A stretch of DNA of 64,000 nucleotides. Source: Paraburkholderia sartisoli. Lineage in GTDB: Bacteria; Pseudomonadota; Gammaproteobacteria; Burkholderiales; Burkholderiaceae. Within the stretch, counting starts at the first letter, position 1. Each line of letters begins with the position of its first letter. Shown piece by piece: positions 49,818 through 60,054 of this stretch. The notes beneath the pieces are model-generated. The model worked only from the letters and a program-made list of their open reading frames with translations, searched no databases and was not told the DNA's origin. The stretch covers positions 992,001 through 1,056,000 of the forward strand of contig NZ_FNRQ01000001.1 in the NCBI RefSeq assembly GCF_900107685.1, written 5' to 3'. A program made the translations under genes and the position numbers.

Positions 49818-50636
49818 TTAAGCGGGCTGGCGCAGCGGCTGCGCGAGCAGTGCCTGCAATGCGCGTCGCGTGTAGGTTTCGATCAGATGGGCGCGGTATG
49901 CGGCCGATCCGTTGCTGTCGTCCGGCAGCGTCGACGCGTCGATCCTCAGATTCGCGAGCGCGGCTTCGGACAGGTCGGCGCCGAGCGCGTTTTCCGCGTC
50001 GAGCCAGCGGAACACCGACGCACCCGCACCCGTCACCGCGACACGCACCGCACCGGTGAACTGCGCGATGAACACGCCGACGACTGCGTAGCCGGAAGCC
50101 GCCTGGCGGAACTTCGCGTACGCGCCGCGCAGCGGAATGGGGTACTCGAATCCCGTGACGAGCTCGCCCGGTTCGAGAGCGGTTTCGAACGTGTCGACGA
50201 AGAAGTCGTCGGCGCAGATCCGGCGCTGCGACGTGACGACCTGCGCGTCGAGCGCGAGCACCGCGGCCGGATAGTCGGCCGCCGGATCGTTGTTCGCGAC
50301 CGAGCCGCCCATCGTGCCGCGATTGCGGACCTGCGGGTCGGCGATCAGGCCCGCGAGCTGCGCGAGTGCCGGGATCGCCGACGCGACCACCGGCGACGCG
50401 GCCACTTGCGCATGCTTCGTCAGCGCGCCGACGCGCAGCACGTTGCCTGCGACGCTCACGCCGCGCAGCGCCTCGATGTGGGTCAGGTCGACCAGATGCG
50501 AAGGGGCGGCGAGCCGTTGCTTGAGTGTCGGGATCAGCGTCATGCCGCCGGACAGCGGTCGCGCTTCCTCATGCTCGCGCAGCCAGGCGACGGCTTCGTC
50601 GAGCGATGCGGCTCGTATATAGGTGGTTTCGTACAT
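49818..50636 (-). CDS. molybdenum hydroxylase medium (FAD) subunit
   Basis: A 272-residue FAD subunit of the CoxM type. FAD contacts are ARPLSGGMTLIPTLKQRL (about 25-42) and RNRGTMGGSVANNDPAADYP (about 105-124). The C-terminal CO-deh_flav_C domain begins near 165. It passes electrons to the respiratory chain or another acceptor. GCAGGAGACATC fixes ATG 50636. Gene order FAD-CoxG-2Fe2S-Mo differs from the usual medium-small-large order by the CoxG insertion. Confidence 0.93.
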   Translation of the reverse strand: MYETTYIRAASLDEAVAWLREHEEARPLSGGMTLIPTLKQRLAAPSHLVDLTHIEALRGVSVAGNVLRVGALTKHAQVAASPVVASAIPALAQLAGLIADPQVRNRGTMGGSVANNDPAADYPAAVLALDAQVVTSQRRICADDFFVDTFETALEPGELVTGFEYPIPLRGAYAKFRQAASGYAVVGVFIAQFTGAVRVAVTGAGASVFRWLDAENALGADLSEAALANLRIDASTLPDDSNGSAAYRAHLIETYTRRALQALLAQPLRQPA

Positions 50637-50699
50637 GATGTCTCCTGCCGCCGCGCACCGGACCCCGGTGCGTGCGGCCGATTGCGGCTGCGCCAGTCG

Positions 50700-51467
50700 T
50701 CAGGCCGGTTTCAGCCAGTCCTCGAGTGCGGTCGCGAGTGCGACCGGCACTTCATACATCGGATAATGGCCCGCGTTGCGCAGCGTTTCGAGCGCCGCAT
50801 GCGGATACCATGCGAGCCACGTGCGTGTCATCAGGTCGGCCGTCAGCGTCGGATCGTGTTCGCCGATGAAGAGCTTGACCGGCACCGCGTTGCCTTGCAC
50901 TTCGCTCGAGAAGTCGCTCGCCGCCCAGTGGGGCAGGTAGGCCGCGAACGCGTCCGTGCGCGAAAGGCGCTGCGATTCGTCCGCGAGATGCGCGCTCCAG
51001 CGCGGCGACAGGCGGTTGCCCGTCGAGAACGCGATGACCGCGGCGCGCCGCGCGGCGTCGTCCACCACCGCGCGAAACGCGGCAAGGCGGGCTTCGTCCA
51101 TGCGCGAGCCGCACGCGGGCACGGCGGACACGCCGGCCATCCGCTCGATGCGTCCGGGCGCGGCAAGCAGTACGCGCTGGATCGCCACGCCGCCCATCGA
51201 ATGGCCGATCAGGCTGAAGCGGTCCCAGCCGAGATGGTCCACGAGCGCGAGCACGTCCTGCGCGGCTTCCTCGAACGTGAACGCGCCGTCGCGTTCACGC
51301 GAGCGGCCGTAGCCGCGGTAGTCGAAGAACACGTAGGTGAACGCATCGGTGTCGAGCGCCGGCACGAGCGGTTGCCAGTCTTCGGCACTGCCGAACCAGC
51401 CGCTCATCGCGAGCACCTTGCGCGGACCGTTACCGACCTTCACGTAGCCGTTGAGCGCCTGGGTCAT
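50700..51467 (-). CDS. alpha/beta hydrolase of the catabolic operon
   Basis: A 255-residue hydrolase. The nucleophile Ser is in LIGHSMGGVAIQRVL (about 88-102), the acid in FIGEHDPTLTADL and the His in RNAGHYPMYEVP. The fold resembles enol-lactone hydrolases, deformylases and carbon-carbon hydrolases of ring pathways; which one cannot be settled. The ATG overlaps the upstream fumarylacetoacetase-like TGA (ATGA), so the two are translated together, suggesting consecutive steps. Confidence 0.88.
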   Translation of the reverse strand: MTQALNGYVKVGNGPRKVLAMSGWFGSAEDWQPLVPALDTDAFTYVFFDYRGYGRSRERDGAFTFEEAAQDVLALVDHLGWDRFSLIGHSMGGVAIQRVLLAAPGRIERMAGVSAVPACGSRMDEARLAAFRAVVDDAARRAAVIAFSTGNRLSPRWSAHLADESQRLSRTDAFAAYLPHWAASDFSSEVQGNAVPVKLFIGEHDPTLTADLMTRTWLAWYPHAALETLRNAGHYPMYEVPVALATALEDWLKPA

Positions 51468-52810
51468 GCCGCGATCTCCGCCTGCCGGTCCACGAGCGCC
51501 GGTGCGATGCGGCCGCGGCATTCGCCGAAGCCGATCGATACCGCGCCCGGCTTCGTTGCGCGCGCACTCAATACGATTTCATCGCCGTCTTCGAGCGCGG
51601 TGCGCGTCTCGCCGTTCGGCAGCCGCAGCGGATGCCTGCCGGCGTCCGTCAACTCGGTGATGCATGCGCGCGCCTCGTCGGCCGCGCCGGAAATCGTGCC
51701 GCTGCCGAGCAGGTCGCCGGTGCGCAGGTTGCAGCCGTTGCTCGTGTGATGCGCGACCATCTGCGCGAAGGTCCAGTACAGGTTGTCCAGATGCGTGTGC
51801 GTGATCCGCACCGGCTGCGCGCCGGCTTCGCGCAGTCCGTTCGTCGACAGATGCGCGTACAGGTCGAGATGCAGGCTGCCCTGTTGCTGGTCGAGCGCGC
51901 CGTGCAGATGCGGCATCGGCGGCGGATCGTCCTTCGCGCGCGGCACCGGCGCCTTGCGGAACGGCGCGAGCGCCTCGGCGGTGACGATCCACGGCGACAC
52001 GCTCGAATGAAAGCTCTTGCCGAGGAATGGCCCGAGCACCTGCTCGAACCACTGAATGCTCTTCGCGGACCAGTCGTTCAGCAGCGAGTAGCCGAAGATG
52101 TGTGCGTGCGCGGCGTCGATCGCGATCGGCTGCGTAAGCGCATTGCCCTCGCCGATCCACGCGGCGACTTCGAGTTCGAAGTCGAGCGCGGGCGCGGGGC
52201 CGAACACGACCTGTCCGTTCGCGTCGCGGTACTGGCCGTGCGGACGCCGCACTTCGCCGCCGCTCACGCGCAGCGATGACGCGCGCCCGTGATAGGCGAT
52301 CGGCAGCGACTTGAACGCCGCCGGCAACGGATCGGCAAGACCCTTGTAGCGGCCGTGCCGTTCAGTGTGATGCAGCGACGTGAGGAAGTCCGTGTAGTCG
52401 CCCACTTCGCACGGCAGCCTCAGCGCGACTTCATCGATGCGCGGCAGCAGCGCCTGTACGTGTTGCTGCACGCTCGCGCGTTGCGGCGAATCGCTCTTCA
52501 GCAGATCGGACAGCGCGGCGCGCAGCGCGCCGGGATACCGGGGCGGCATCGCCATCAGGCGGTTCAGCGTGCCGTCGCCAGCGGCCTCGCACGCGATGGC
52601 CGCATCGCTGCCCGCTGCGAGCAGGCCGCTGTCGCGCAGCGCGCGCAGGTCGACGACGTGCGCGCCGATCGCCACGCCGGCGCGCGGTTCGCCGTTGCGC
52701 TCGAAGGCGCCGAACGGCAGGTTCTGGATCGGGAAGTCCGTATCGGGACGGTTGGCCGATTCGACCCAGCTATGTCGGGCTGGATCGTGGGTGGCGTTGA
52801 CGGGGGTCAT
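51464..52810 (-). CDS. fumarylacetoacetase-like C-C bond hydrolase
   Basis: A 448-residue protein with the full-length fumarylacetoacetase layout. An N-terminal SH3-like domain begins at FPIQNLPFGAFE. The catalytic His is in YTDFLTSLHHTERHG, with metal ligands in YTDF, LDFELEVAAWIG and YSLLNDWSAKSIQ, followed by GPFLGKSFHSSVSPW. It should hydrolyse a beta-diketo acid to two acids. No tyrosine-pathway genes (hmgA, hppD) are nearby, so the substrate is probably a ring-cleavage product of the neighbouring pathway. It overlaps genes at both ends by four bases. Confidence 0.88.
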   Translation of the reverse strand: MTPVNATHDPARHSWVESANRPDTDFPIQNLPFGAFERNGEPRAGVAIGAHVVDLRALRDSGLLAAGSDAAIACEAAGDGTLNRLMAMPPRYPGALRAALSDLLKSDSPQRASVQQHVQALLPRIDEVALRLPCEVGDYTDFLTSLHHTERHGRYKGLADPLPAAFKSLPIAYHGRASSLRVSGGEVRRPHGQYRDANGQVVFGPAPALDFELEVAAWIGEGNALTQPIAIDAAHAHIFGYSLLNDWSAKSIQWFEQVLGPFLGKSFHSSVSPWIVTAEALAPFRKAPVPRAKDDPPPMPHLHGALDQQQGSLHLDLYAHLSTNGLREAGAQPVRITHTHLDNLYWTFAQMVAHHTSNGCNLRTGDLLGSGTISGAADEARACITELTDAGRHPLRLPNGETRTALEDGDEIVLSARATKPGAVSIGFGECRGRIAPALVDRQAEIAA

Positions 52811-53337
52811 GCGGCGGGTGTCTCCGGTACGGCTCTTTTTTGTTCCTCGGCCCACGCGTCGAGCGCGGGACGAGCCTGCATTCTATAGCGTTCCAGCGTT
52901 TCGGCCGGGGCGACGGGCACGGTGAGTTCGAGCCGGAAGCCGTTCGGATCGAAGAAGTAGATCGAGCGCACGAAGTGATGGTCGGTCACGCCGAGCACGT
53001 CGATACCGTGCTCGACGAGCCGCTGTTTCATCGCTTCGAGCTGGTCGGGCGTCGCGAGCCGCAGCGCGATGTGGTTGACCCACGGCGGTGTGTTCGGCGA
53101 AGGTTCGGCGGCGGTGTTGTCGCCGAGATCGAAGAACGCAATGTTCGAGCCATCCGCCATTTCGAAGAACAGGTGAACGTACGGACAGTATTCGCCGGTA
53201 CTCGGTACGCGATCGAGGCGGATCAGATGGACGAGCGGCAGGCCGAGGATGTCTTCGTAGAAATGACGCGTCTCTTCGGCATTGCGGCAACGCCAGGCGA
53301 AATGATGCAGGCCGAGAATCGGGGGGAGGGCGGACAT
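52807..53337 (-). CDS. VOC-family metalloprotein (possible ring-cleavage dioxygenase)
   Basis: A 176-residue two-module vicinal-oxygen-chelate protein. LGLHHFAWRCRNAEETRHFY and DILGLPLVHL form module 1; WVNHIALRLATPDQLEAM with FDPNGFRLELTVP form module 2. The His of LHHF, His of VNHI and Glu of LEL fit a 2-His-1-Glu metal site, as in glyoxalases and extradiol dioxygenases. It is smaller than classical extradiol enzymes. No other ring-cleaving dioxygenase is seen in the window, so this is the candidate. AAGGAGACACCCC fixes ATG 53337. Confidence 0.82.
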   Translation of the reverse strand: MSALPPILGLHHFAWRCRNAEETRHFYEDILGLPLVHLIRLDRVPSTGEYCPYVHLFFEMADGSNIAFFDLGDNTAAEPSPNTPPWVNHIALRLATPDQLEAMKQRLVEHGIDVLGVTDHHFVRSIYFFDPNGFRLELTVPVAPAETLERYRMQARPALDAWAEEQKRAVPETPAA

Positions 53338-53365
53338 GGGGTGTCTCCTTGTGCGGTGGAAGCGA

Positions 53366-54553
53366 TCAGACTTCGACCGTATCCACGTTGTATTCGAACA
53401 GCCAGTTGTAGCGTTCCTTGACGCGCTCTTCGCTCCATTCGCGATCGACGTATTCCGCCGCGCCTTCCGCATGCGCGAGCGCCGGGTTGTGAAAGCGCGT
53501 GGTGTTCGCCGCGGCGCCGCGCACGATGCGTGAGGTCCGGTCGAGACGCAGCGCCTCGTACCGTCCGAGCGCGCGTGGCAGGTCGTTGTCGTACCGGGCG
53601 AGACAGCGCGCGATCAGGTAGCCGTCTTCGAGCGCCATGCCCGCACCCTGCGCGAGGAAAGGCAGCGTCGGGTGACACGCGTCGCCGAGCAGCGTGGCGC
53701 GGCCGGAGGTCCAGCGCGTCATCGGCTCGCGGATCATCAGCGCCCACTTGTACGGAACGTCGATCGCGGAGATCATCGCGCGCACGTCTTCGTGCCAGCC
53801 CTTGAAGTCGGCGAGACATTCGTCGATCGTGCCGCGTTCGGACCACGATTCGACCTGCCAGCCGTCGCGCTCGACCGCGCCGACGAAGTTGACCAGATTG
53901 TGGCCGCGCAGCGGGTAATGAATCACGTGTGCGCCGGGGCCGACCCAGTTCGTGCCGTACAGCGTGCGCATGTGCTCCGGCAGCTTCTCGATGTCGATCA
54001 CGCCGCGCCACGCCATCACGCCGGAATACACCGGCTCGTCGGGACCGAAGAGGGCACGCCGCACGCGCGAATGCACGCCGTCCGCGCCGATCAGCAGGTC
54101 GGCTTCGTAGACGCCGCCGGAGGTGGTCTGTACCTCGACCTTCCCGCCTTTCTGCACGATGCCCTCGACCTTTTCGTTGAGCCGGATCGCATCCGCGCTG
54201 AATGCGCGCACTGCATCGACGAGCGCCTGATGCAGGTCCGCGCGATGCACGGTCAGATACGGATACCCGTACACCTCGCGCGACGCCGCGCCAAGGTCGA
54301 ACAACGGCCACGTCTGGCCGGTGTTCCAGAGCCGCACGCGCTTGCCGGGCGGCTCGCAGGCAAGCCCCTCGAGGCGCTCGCCGACGCCGAGCCGGTACAG
54401 CACACGCGTCGCGTTCGGGCTTAACTGCACGCCCGCGCCGATTTCTCCCAGCGCTTTGGCCTGTTCAAGGATGGTGACGTCGAAGCCCTTTCCCAACAAC
54501 GCGGCTCCAGCCGTCAGGCCGCCGATACCTGCTCCTGCAATGACGATCTTCAT
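53366..54553 (-). CDS. FAD-dependent aromatic hydroxylase (3-hydroxybenzoate 6-hydroxylase-like)
   Basis: A 395-residue class A flavoprotein monooxygenase. The Rossmann motif is GAGIGGLTAG (6-15), the DG motif LIGADGVHSRVRR near 148-160, and the GD motif TLLGDACHPTLPFLAQGAGM near 280-299. Overall closest, by recognition, to 3-hydroxybenzoate 6-hydroxylase and salicylate hydroxylase. It uses NAD(P)H and O2 to hydroxylate an activated ring. It is the first gene of the leftward operon. The promoter region before it is unusually AT-rich. Confidence 0.88.
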   Translation of the reverse strand: MKIVIAGAGIGGLTAGAALLGKGFDVTILEQAKALGEIGAGVQLSPNATRVLYRLGVGERLEGLACEPPGKRVRLWNTGQTWPLFDLGAASREVYGYPYLTVHRADLHQALVDAVRAFSADAIRLNEKVEGIVQKGGKVEVQTTSGGVYEADLLIGADGVHSRVRRALFGPDEPVYSGVMAWRGVIDIEKLPEHMRTLYGTNWVGPGAHVIHYPLRGHNLVNFVGAVERDGWQVESWSERGTIDECLADFKGWHEDVRAMISAIDVPYKWALMIREPMTRWTSGRATLLGDACHPTLPFLAQGAGMALEDGYLIARCLARYDNDLPRALGRYEALRLDRTSRIVRGAAANTTRFHNPALAHAEGAAEYVDREWSEERVKERYNWLFEYNVDTVEV

Positions 54554-54600
54554 TCGACGTTTCGACCTTTTTTGTAATGACACTTCTCTTATCGGGTTAA

Positions 54601-54620
54601 TTTATCAATCAATCGATAAA
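54601..54620. promoter_or_regulatory. operator candidate before the leftward catabolic operon
   Basis: TTTATC (54601-54606) and GATAAA (54615-54620) form a perfect 6-base inverted repeat around AATCAATC. The 13-mer ATTGATTGATAAA read on the minus strand here recurs exactly at 55508-55520, upstream of the porin gene. Confidence 0.5.
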
Positions 54621-54794
54621 TCTTTTTAATGCGATCCCGTTTGAAAACGAAACCACTCTAAATCAACACCCGTCGCTAAAGAAGCAAAAGAATTCGAACG
54701 TCTTATTAATGAATTTTGATAATGCCGGCGGCCGGCCGGAAAGGGTTTTTGTCGTGTGCTGGCGGGTTCGCCGGGTGGCCTGTCGCGCGGCCCG

Positions 54795-55373
54795 TTACAT
54801 GCCCCAGCGATGCACGACCGACGTTTCGATCCCGAACAGGTCGAGCACGCGGCCGAGCGTATGGTCGACCATGTCGTCGAGCGTCTCCGGGTTCGCATAG
54901 AACGCCGGCACCGGCGGATAGACGATCGCGCCGGCCTCTGTCACGCTCGCCATGCTGCGCAGATGGCCGAGATGCAGCGGCGTTTCGCGCACCATCAGCA
55001 CGAGCCGGCGCCGCTCCTTGAGCGTGACGTCGGCCGCCCGCGACAGCAGGCCGCTCGTCACGCCGGTGGCGATCTCGGACAGGGAGCGGATCGAGCACGG
55101 CGCGACGATCATCCCCATGACAGGAAACGAACCGCTCGAAATGGCCGCGCCGATGTCGGTGTTCGGATAGGTCACCGTCGCGAGTGCGCGCACGTCGGCG
55201 ACGCTGTAGGGCGACTCGTGCGCGAGCGTGACCTGCGCGGAGCGGCTCATCACCAGATGCGACTCGATGTCGAGCTGCCTGAGCAACTGCAGCAGCCGGA
55301 CGCCGTACACGACACCCGACGCGCCGCTGATACCCACGACGAGGCGCCGGGGCGATACTGCGCTGAAATGCAT
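54795..55373 (-). CDS. UbiX-family flavin prenyltransferase
   Basis: A 192-residue flavoprotein. LVVGISGASGVVYGVRLLQL (about 11-30) binds FMN, and APCSIRSLSEIATGVTSGLL and RRRLVLMVRETPLHLGHLRS are the dimethylallyl-phosphate-binding signatures. It makes prenylated FMN, the cofactor UbiD enzymes require, so it most likely serves the UbiD protein encoded about 10 kb downstream in the same cluster. ATG 55373 with CGGAGAGC upstream is preferred to a longer frame. Confidence 0.92.
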   Translation of the reverse strand: MHFSAVSPRRLVVGISGASGVVYGVRLLQLLRQLDIESHLVMSRSAQVTLAHESPYSVADVRALATVTYPNTDIGAAISSGSFPVMGMIVAPCSIRSLSEIATGVTSGLLSRAADVTLKERRRLVLMVRETPLHLGHLRSMASVTEAGAIVYPPVPAFYANPETLDDMVDHTLGRVLDLFGIETSVVHRWGM

Positions 55374-55456
55374 CTGTGCTCTCCGATGAAACGGTAATTG
55401 AATCAGGACGTCGCGGATGTTAGCACAACGATTCATTATGTCCGAAGCGATATGCC

Positions 55457-55520
55457 GTATTTTGTAATTAATCGGTAAATACCCTGGCCGAGTATTCGGA
55501 ATGTTCTATTGATTGATAAA
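55457..55520. promoter_or_regulatory. AT-rich divergent control region of UbiX and porin genes
   Basis: GTATTT (55457-55462) and AAATAC (55477-55482) form an inverted repeat, and ATTGATTGATAAA at 55508-55520 repeats the 13-mer found upstream of the FAD-hydroxylase operon. The region is much more AT-rich than the genes around it, fitting a regulated promoter. Confidence 0.45.
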
Positions 55521-55668
55521 AAATTCGCGATTCAAATCGTAAATCGGAGCCGTTAAACTCTGTCCCGCATCAGGCAACGGGGCATCGATTGGCCCCGGCG
55601 GGATATCCGATGCACGACGCCGGTCCGGATGAGGGACCGGCGAACGATAAAAACACTGGAGACATGCG

Positions 55669-56760
55669 TTGAGAACTCGTCTGCTCGTCGGCGGTTGCGC
55701 CGCGATCCTTGCCGGCCCGGTATGGGCACAGTCGTCCGTTACGCTTTACGGCAGCGTGGACGTCGGGGTCGACTTCGTGTCGAATTCGCATGGCAAGCAT
55801 CTGTATCAGGAATCGTCCGGCAAGCGTCAGCCAGACCGTTGGGGGCTGTTGATCAGGGAGGGGCTCGGCGGCGGCAACACCGTGTTCGCGCGGCTCGAAT
55901 CGGGTTTCGTGAGCACCACGGGCGCCCAGATCAATCCGACCAGCTTCTTCAACCGCGAGGCGTATGTCGGCCTCACGAACGATCGCTGGGGCTCGCTCAG
56001 TTTCGGCAACATCAACGACTATGTCTATCAGTACGTGGGCCGCCTGAACAACTCGGTACCGGGCATCTCGTCGTTCTATACGCCGGGCAATCTGGACGGC
56101 CTCGCGAACAACCACGCGATGAACAACGCGGTGAAGTTCGAGTCGATCAATTTTCACGGCTTTCAGGCGGGCGCGATGAACGCGTTCGGCAACCAGGCGG
56201 GCAATTTCAGCGACGGCCGTCAATACAGCCTCGGCGCGCAGTACGCGAACAACGCGGTGAGGCTCGGCATTGCGTACACGATGTCCCACAACCGGACCGC
56301 GGACATATTCGGCACGTTCAGCCTGTCTTCGCTGCTCGGCCAGCCGCTGAAACAGGGCACGATGTTCAATGCGAGCCGCTACAGCACGCTTGCGGTCGGC
56401 GGCTCGGTGAAGATCGGCTATTTCACGCCGCATCTGACGTATTCCGGTGTGAAGCTGGAAAACGCCGAGGGCTCCGTGACGCTGAACAACTATCAGGCGG
56501 GTGTCAACATCGACCTGAGCGGCGGCAAGAACTTCTACATCCTGGGCCTCTCGATGGATCACTCGACGTTTCAGGGCCTCGCGATCAACCAGTACAACCT
56601 GTTCCTGACCGATTACCTGTCGAAGAGCACACAGGTCTATGCCGGTGTCGGCCTGCAGCGCGCTTCGGGGCCAGGTGCGCGCGCCGCGCAGTTCGGCTAT
56701 CAGCCGTCGACGAGCGGCAGCCAGACGGTCGCGCGCATCGGCATTAATCACATGTTCTGA
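55669..56760 (+). CDS. outer-membrane porin, Burkholderia type
   Basis: A 363-residue trimeric porin (Gram-negative porin family 4). Signal peptide residues 1-20 end at VWA-QSS, then SSVTLYGSVDVGVDF starts the first strand, and the protein ends in a C-terminal Phe (RIGINHMF) for BAM recognition. The start is TTG at 55669, seven bases after GGAG (55658-55661); the nearby ATG at 55664 is out of frame and stops at once. It likely lets the cluster's aromatic acid into the periplasm. Confidence 0.92.
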   Translation: MRTRLLVGGCAAILAGPVWAQSSVTLYGSVDVGVDFVSNSHGKHLYQESSGKRQPDRWGLLIREGLGGGNTVFARLESGFVSTTGAQINPTSFFNREAYVGLTNDRWGSLSFGNINDYVYQYVGRLNNSVPGISSFYTPGNLDGLANNHAMNNAVKFESINFHGFQAGAMNAFGNQAGNFSDGRQYSLGAQYANNAVRLGIAYTMSHNRTADIFGTFSLSSLLGQPLKQGTMFNASRYSTLAVGGSVKIGYFTPHLTYSGVKLENAEGSVTLNNYQAGVNIDLSGGKNFYILGLSMDHSTFQGLAINQYNLFLTDYLSKSTQVYAGVGLQRASGPGARAAQFGYQPSTSGSQTVARIGINHMF

Positions 56761-56980
56761 AGCGGAGGCGCCATCGTACGGTGAAACGGGATGCAAACGG
56801 GTCTATTCACACTTTTCGATCTCTTCATCGCTATTTTGTGATTGAGGCGCGCCGGGTCGCCACCTTATAGTTTGTGGCTCTCCGACGTGGCGTCGCCATG
56901 AGAGATGTCAGGAGCAACAGCGCGAAGCGCACGCGAGCCGACCCGGCGCGCGCGCCGAGGGCGAGGTAAATGGGGTACAC

Positions 56981-58366
56981 ATGCAAGCAGACCGGACTTT
57001 CGACATCGCGGTACTGATAGAAGAGCAGAAGACGGGACGCTTCGCCGTCGGCCTGCTGTTCTGGTGTTTCCTGGTCATGCTGATGGACGGCTATGACCAG
57101 ACGGCCGTGTCGTTCGCGGCGCCGGCCATCATCAAGGACTGGCACGTGGCGCGCGGCGGCTTTGGGCCGGTGTTCGGCGCGGGCCTGTTCGGCACGCTGA
57201 TCGGTTCGTTCATCTTCGGCTATCTTGGCGACCGGCTCGGCCGCAAGAAGGCGATCATCATTGGCAGCCTGTTCTTCGGGCTGCTCACCTGGGCGTCGGT
57301 GTGGGCGACGTCGCTGCAGCAGTTGATGCTGCTGCGGTTTCTCGCCGGCATCGGCATGGGCGGTGTCGTGCCGAATTCGGTGGCGCTCGTCGCCGAGTAC
57401 GCGCCGAAGCGGCTGCGCGCGACGTGGGTCACGCTGATGTTTTCCGGCTTCTCGATCGGCGCGGGTTCCGGCGGACTGGTTTCGTCGGCGCTGATCCACC
57501 GGTTCGGCTGGCCGGTCATGTTCGCGGTGGGCGGCGTCGGATCGCTGCTCGTCGCGGTGCTGCTGATCTTCACGCTGCCCGAATCCGCGAAACTGCTCGT
57601 CGTGCGGCAGCGCAGCGTGGAAACGGTGCGCCGTCTGGTGGCGCGGCTGCGTCCCGACCTCGATATCCCCGCCGATGCGCAGTTCGTGCCCGGCGAGGTG
57701 CGCGAGAAGCAGCGTTTCGTGCTGAAACTGATCTTCTCGGATGGCCTTGCCGCGATCACGCCGCTGCTGTGGATCGTCTTCATCGCGAACTCGATGGCGC
57801 TGTATTTCCTGCAGAACTGGCTGCCGATCCTGATGGAGGGAATGGGCGTGGACCCGCGCGGTGCCGGGCTGATTACGATGATGTTCTCGGTCGGCGGCGT
57901 GCTCGGCGGCCTGATCCTGTGCCGCTTCGTCGACCGTCACGGCGTGCTCGCGATCATCTCGCTGCCGGCGATCGGCTGCCCGGTCGTCGCGCTGCTCGGC
58001 CACGGCTCGTCGCAGACATGGCTGATGGTGGCGGTGTTCGCCGCCGGCTTTTGCGTTGTCGGCGCGCAATACGGGCTGTATGCCGTGGCGGGAATGATCT
58101 ATCCGACGTCGTTCCGCTCGGCCGGCGTCGGCAGCGCGATTTCGGTCGGCAAGATCGGCTCCGTGTCCGGGCCGATGATCGGCGGCGTGCTGCTGTCGAT
58201 GCACCTGCCGGTCACGCAACTCTTCTATTCGGCGTCGCTACTGTTCGTCGTCGTCGCGGTGTTCTCGACGGTGCTCGCGCTGCTGTATCGCGCGCGCTTC
58301 GGCGCACAGCACGCCGCACAGGCGGGCGTCGAGCCGGCGCGGCGTTCGCTGGTGCGTGACGCGTAA
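56981..58366 (+). CDS. aromatic acid:H+ symporter (AAHS MFS family), first copy
   Basis: A 461-residue 12-helix carrier. The family acid pattern VMLMDGYDQTAVSFAAPAI in helix 1, FGYLGDRLGRKKAIIIG (loop 2-3) and FLAGIGMGGVVPNSVALVAE are all present. A cytoplasmic loop lies about 210-250. Relatives PcaK, BenK and MhpT move benzoate-like acids with protons. A second AAHS gene (62593-63960) shares the same motifs. It follows the porin gene by 220 bases. Confidence 0.92.
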   Translation: MQADRTFDIAVLIEEQKTGRFAVGLLFWCFLVMLMDGYDQTAVSFAAPAIIKDWHVARGGFGPVFGAGLFGTLIGSFIFGYLGDRLGRKKAIIIGSLFFGLLTWASVWATSLQQLMLLRFLAGIGMGGVVPNSVALVAEYAPKRLRATWVTLMFSGFSIGAGSGGLVSSALIHRFGWPVMFAVGGVGSLLVAVLLIFTLPESAKLLVVRQRSVETVRRLVARLRPDLDIPADAQFVPGEVREKQRFVLKLIFSDGLAAITPLLWIVFIANSMALYFLQNWLPILMEGMGVDPRGAGLITMMFSVGGVLGGLILCRFVDRHGVLAIISLPAIGCPVVALLGHGSSQTWLMVAVFAAGFCVVGAQYGLYAVAGMIYPTSFRSAGVGSAISVGKIGSVSGPMIGGVLLSMHLPVTQLFYSASLLFVVVAVFSTVLALLYRARFGAQHAAQAGVEPARRSLVRDA

Positions 58367-58620
58367 CCGGGTGCGCCGCCGGTCCGTGCCGCCATGAGGT
58401 CGTATGGCGGCACGGACCGCGCGTTTGCCATCGGGATCTGCCAATGCATGAAATCATATGGATTCCTTCAGATGGCGAACCGGAACGGAACAGAACGACC
58501 GCCGCGCGTGGCATTCGCGACGGCGCAACGAGGCGACGCGACCGGCATCCGCGTGATGCCGTGCTTTTGCCCTGTCCGCGATGACGGCCGCCTCGCGACC
58601 CGGTGTGAGAATCCATTCCG

Positions 58621-60053
<1,433 letters not shown>

Positions 60054-60054
<1 letters not shown>

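Noticed and set aside
46440-50636. Carbon monoxide dehydrogenase
   Set aside because: The large subunit lacks the AYxCSFR Cys loop and has PYRGAGR, so CO oxidation is not supported.
49158-51749. 863-codon plus-strand open frame
   Set aside because: It is antisense to the CoxG, FAD-subunit and hydrolase genes, all of which have recognisable families, ribosome-binding sites and overlapping starts.
51464-52810. Tyrosine/homogentisate degradation
   Set aside because: The fumarylacetoacetase-like gene has no homogentisate dioxygenase or maleylacetoacetate isomerase in its operon, so it is assigned only by fold.
55664-55672. ATG as the porin start
   Set aside because: It reads ATG-CGT-TGA and stops at once. 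The porin frame begins at TTG 55669 with suitable ribosome-binding-site spacing.
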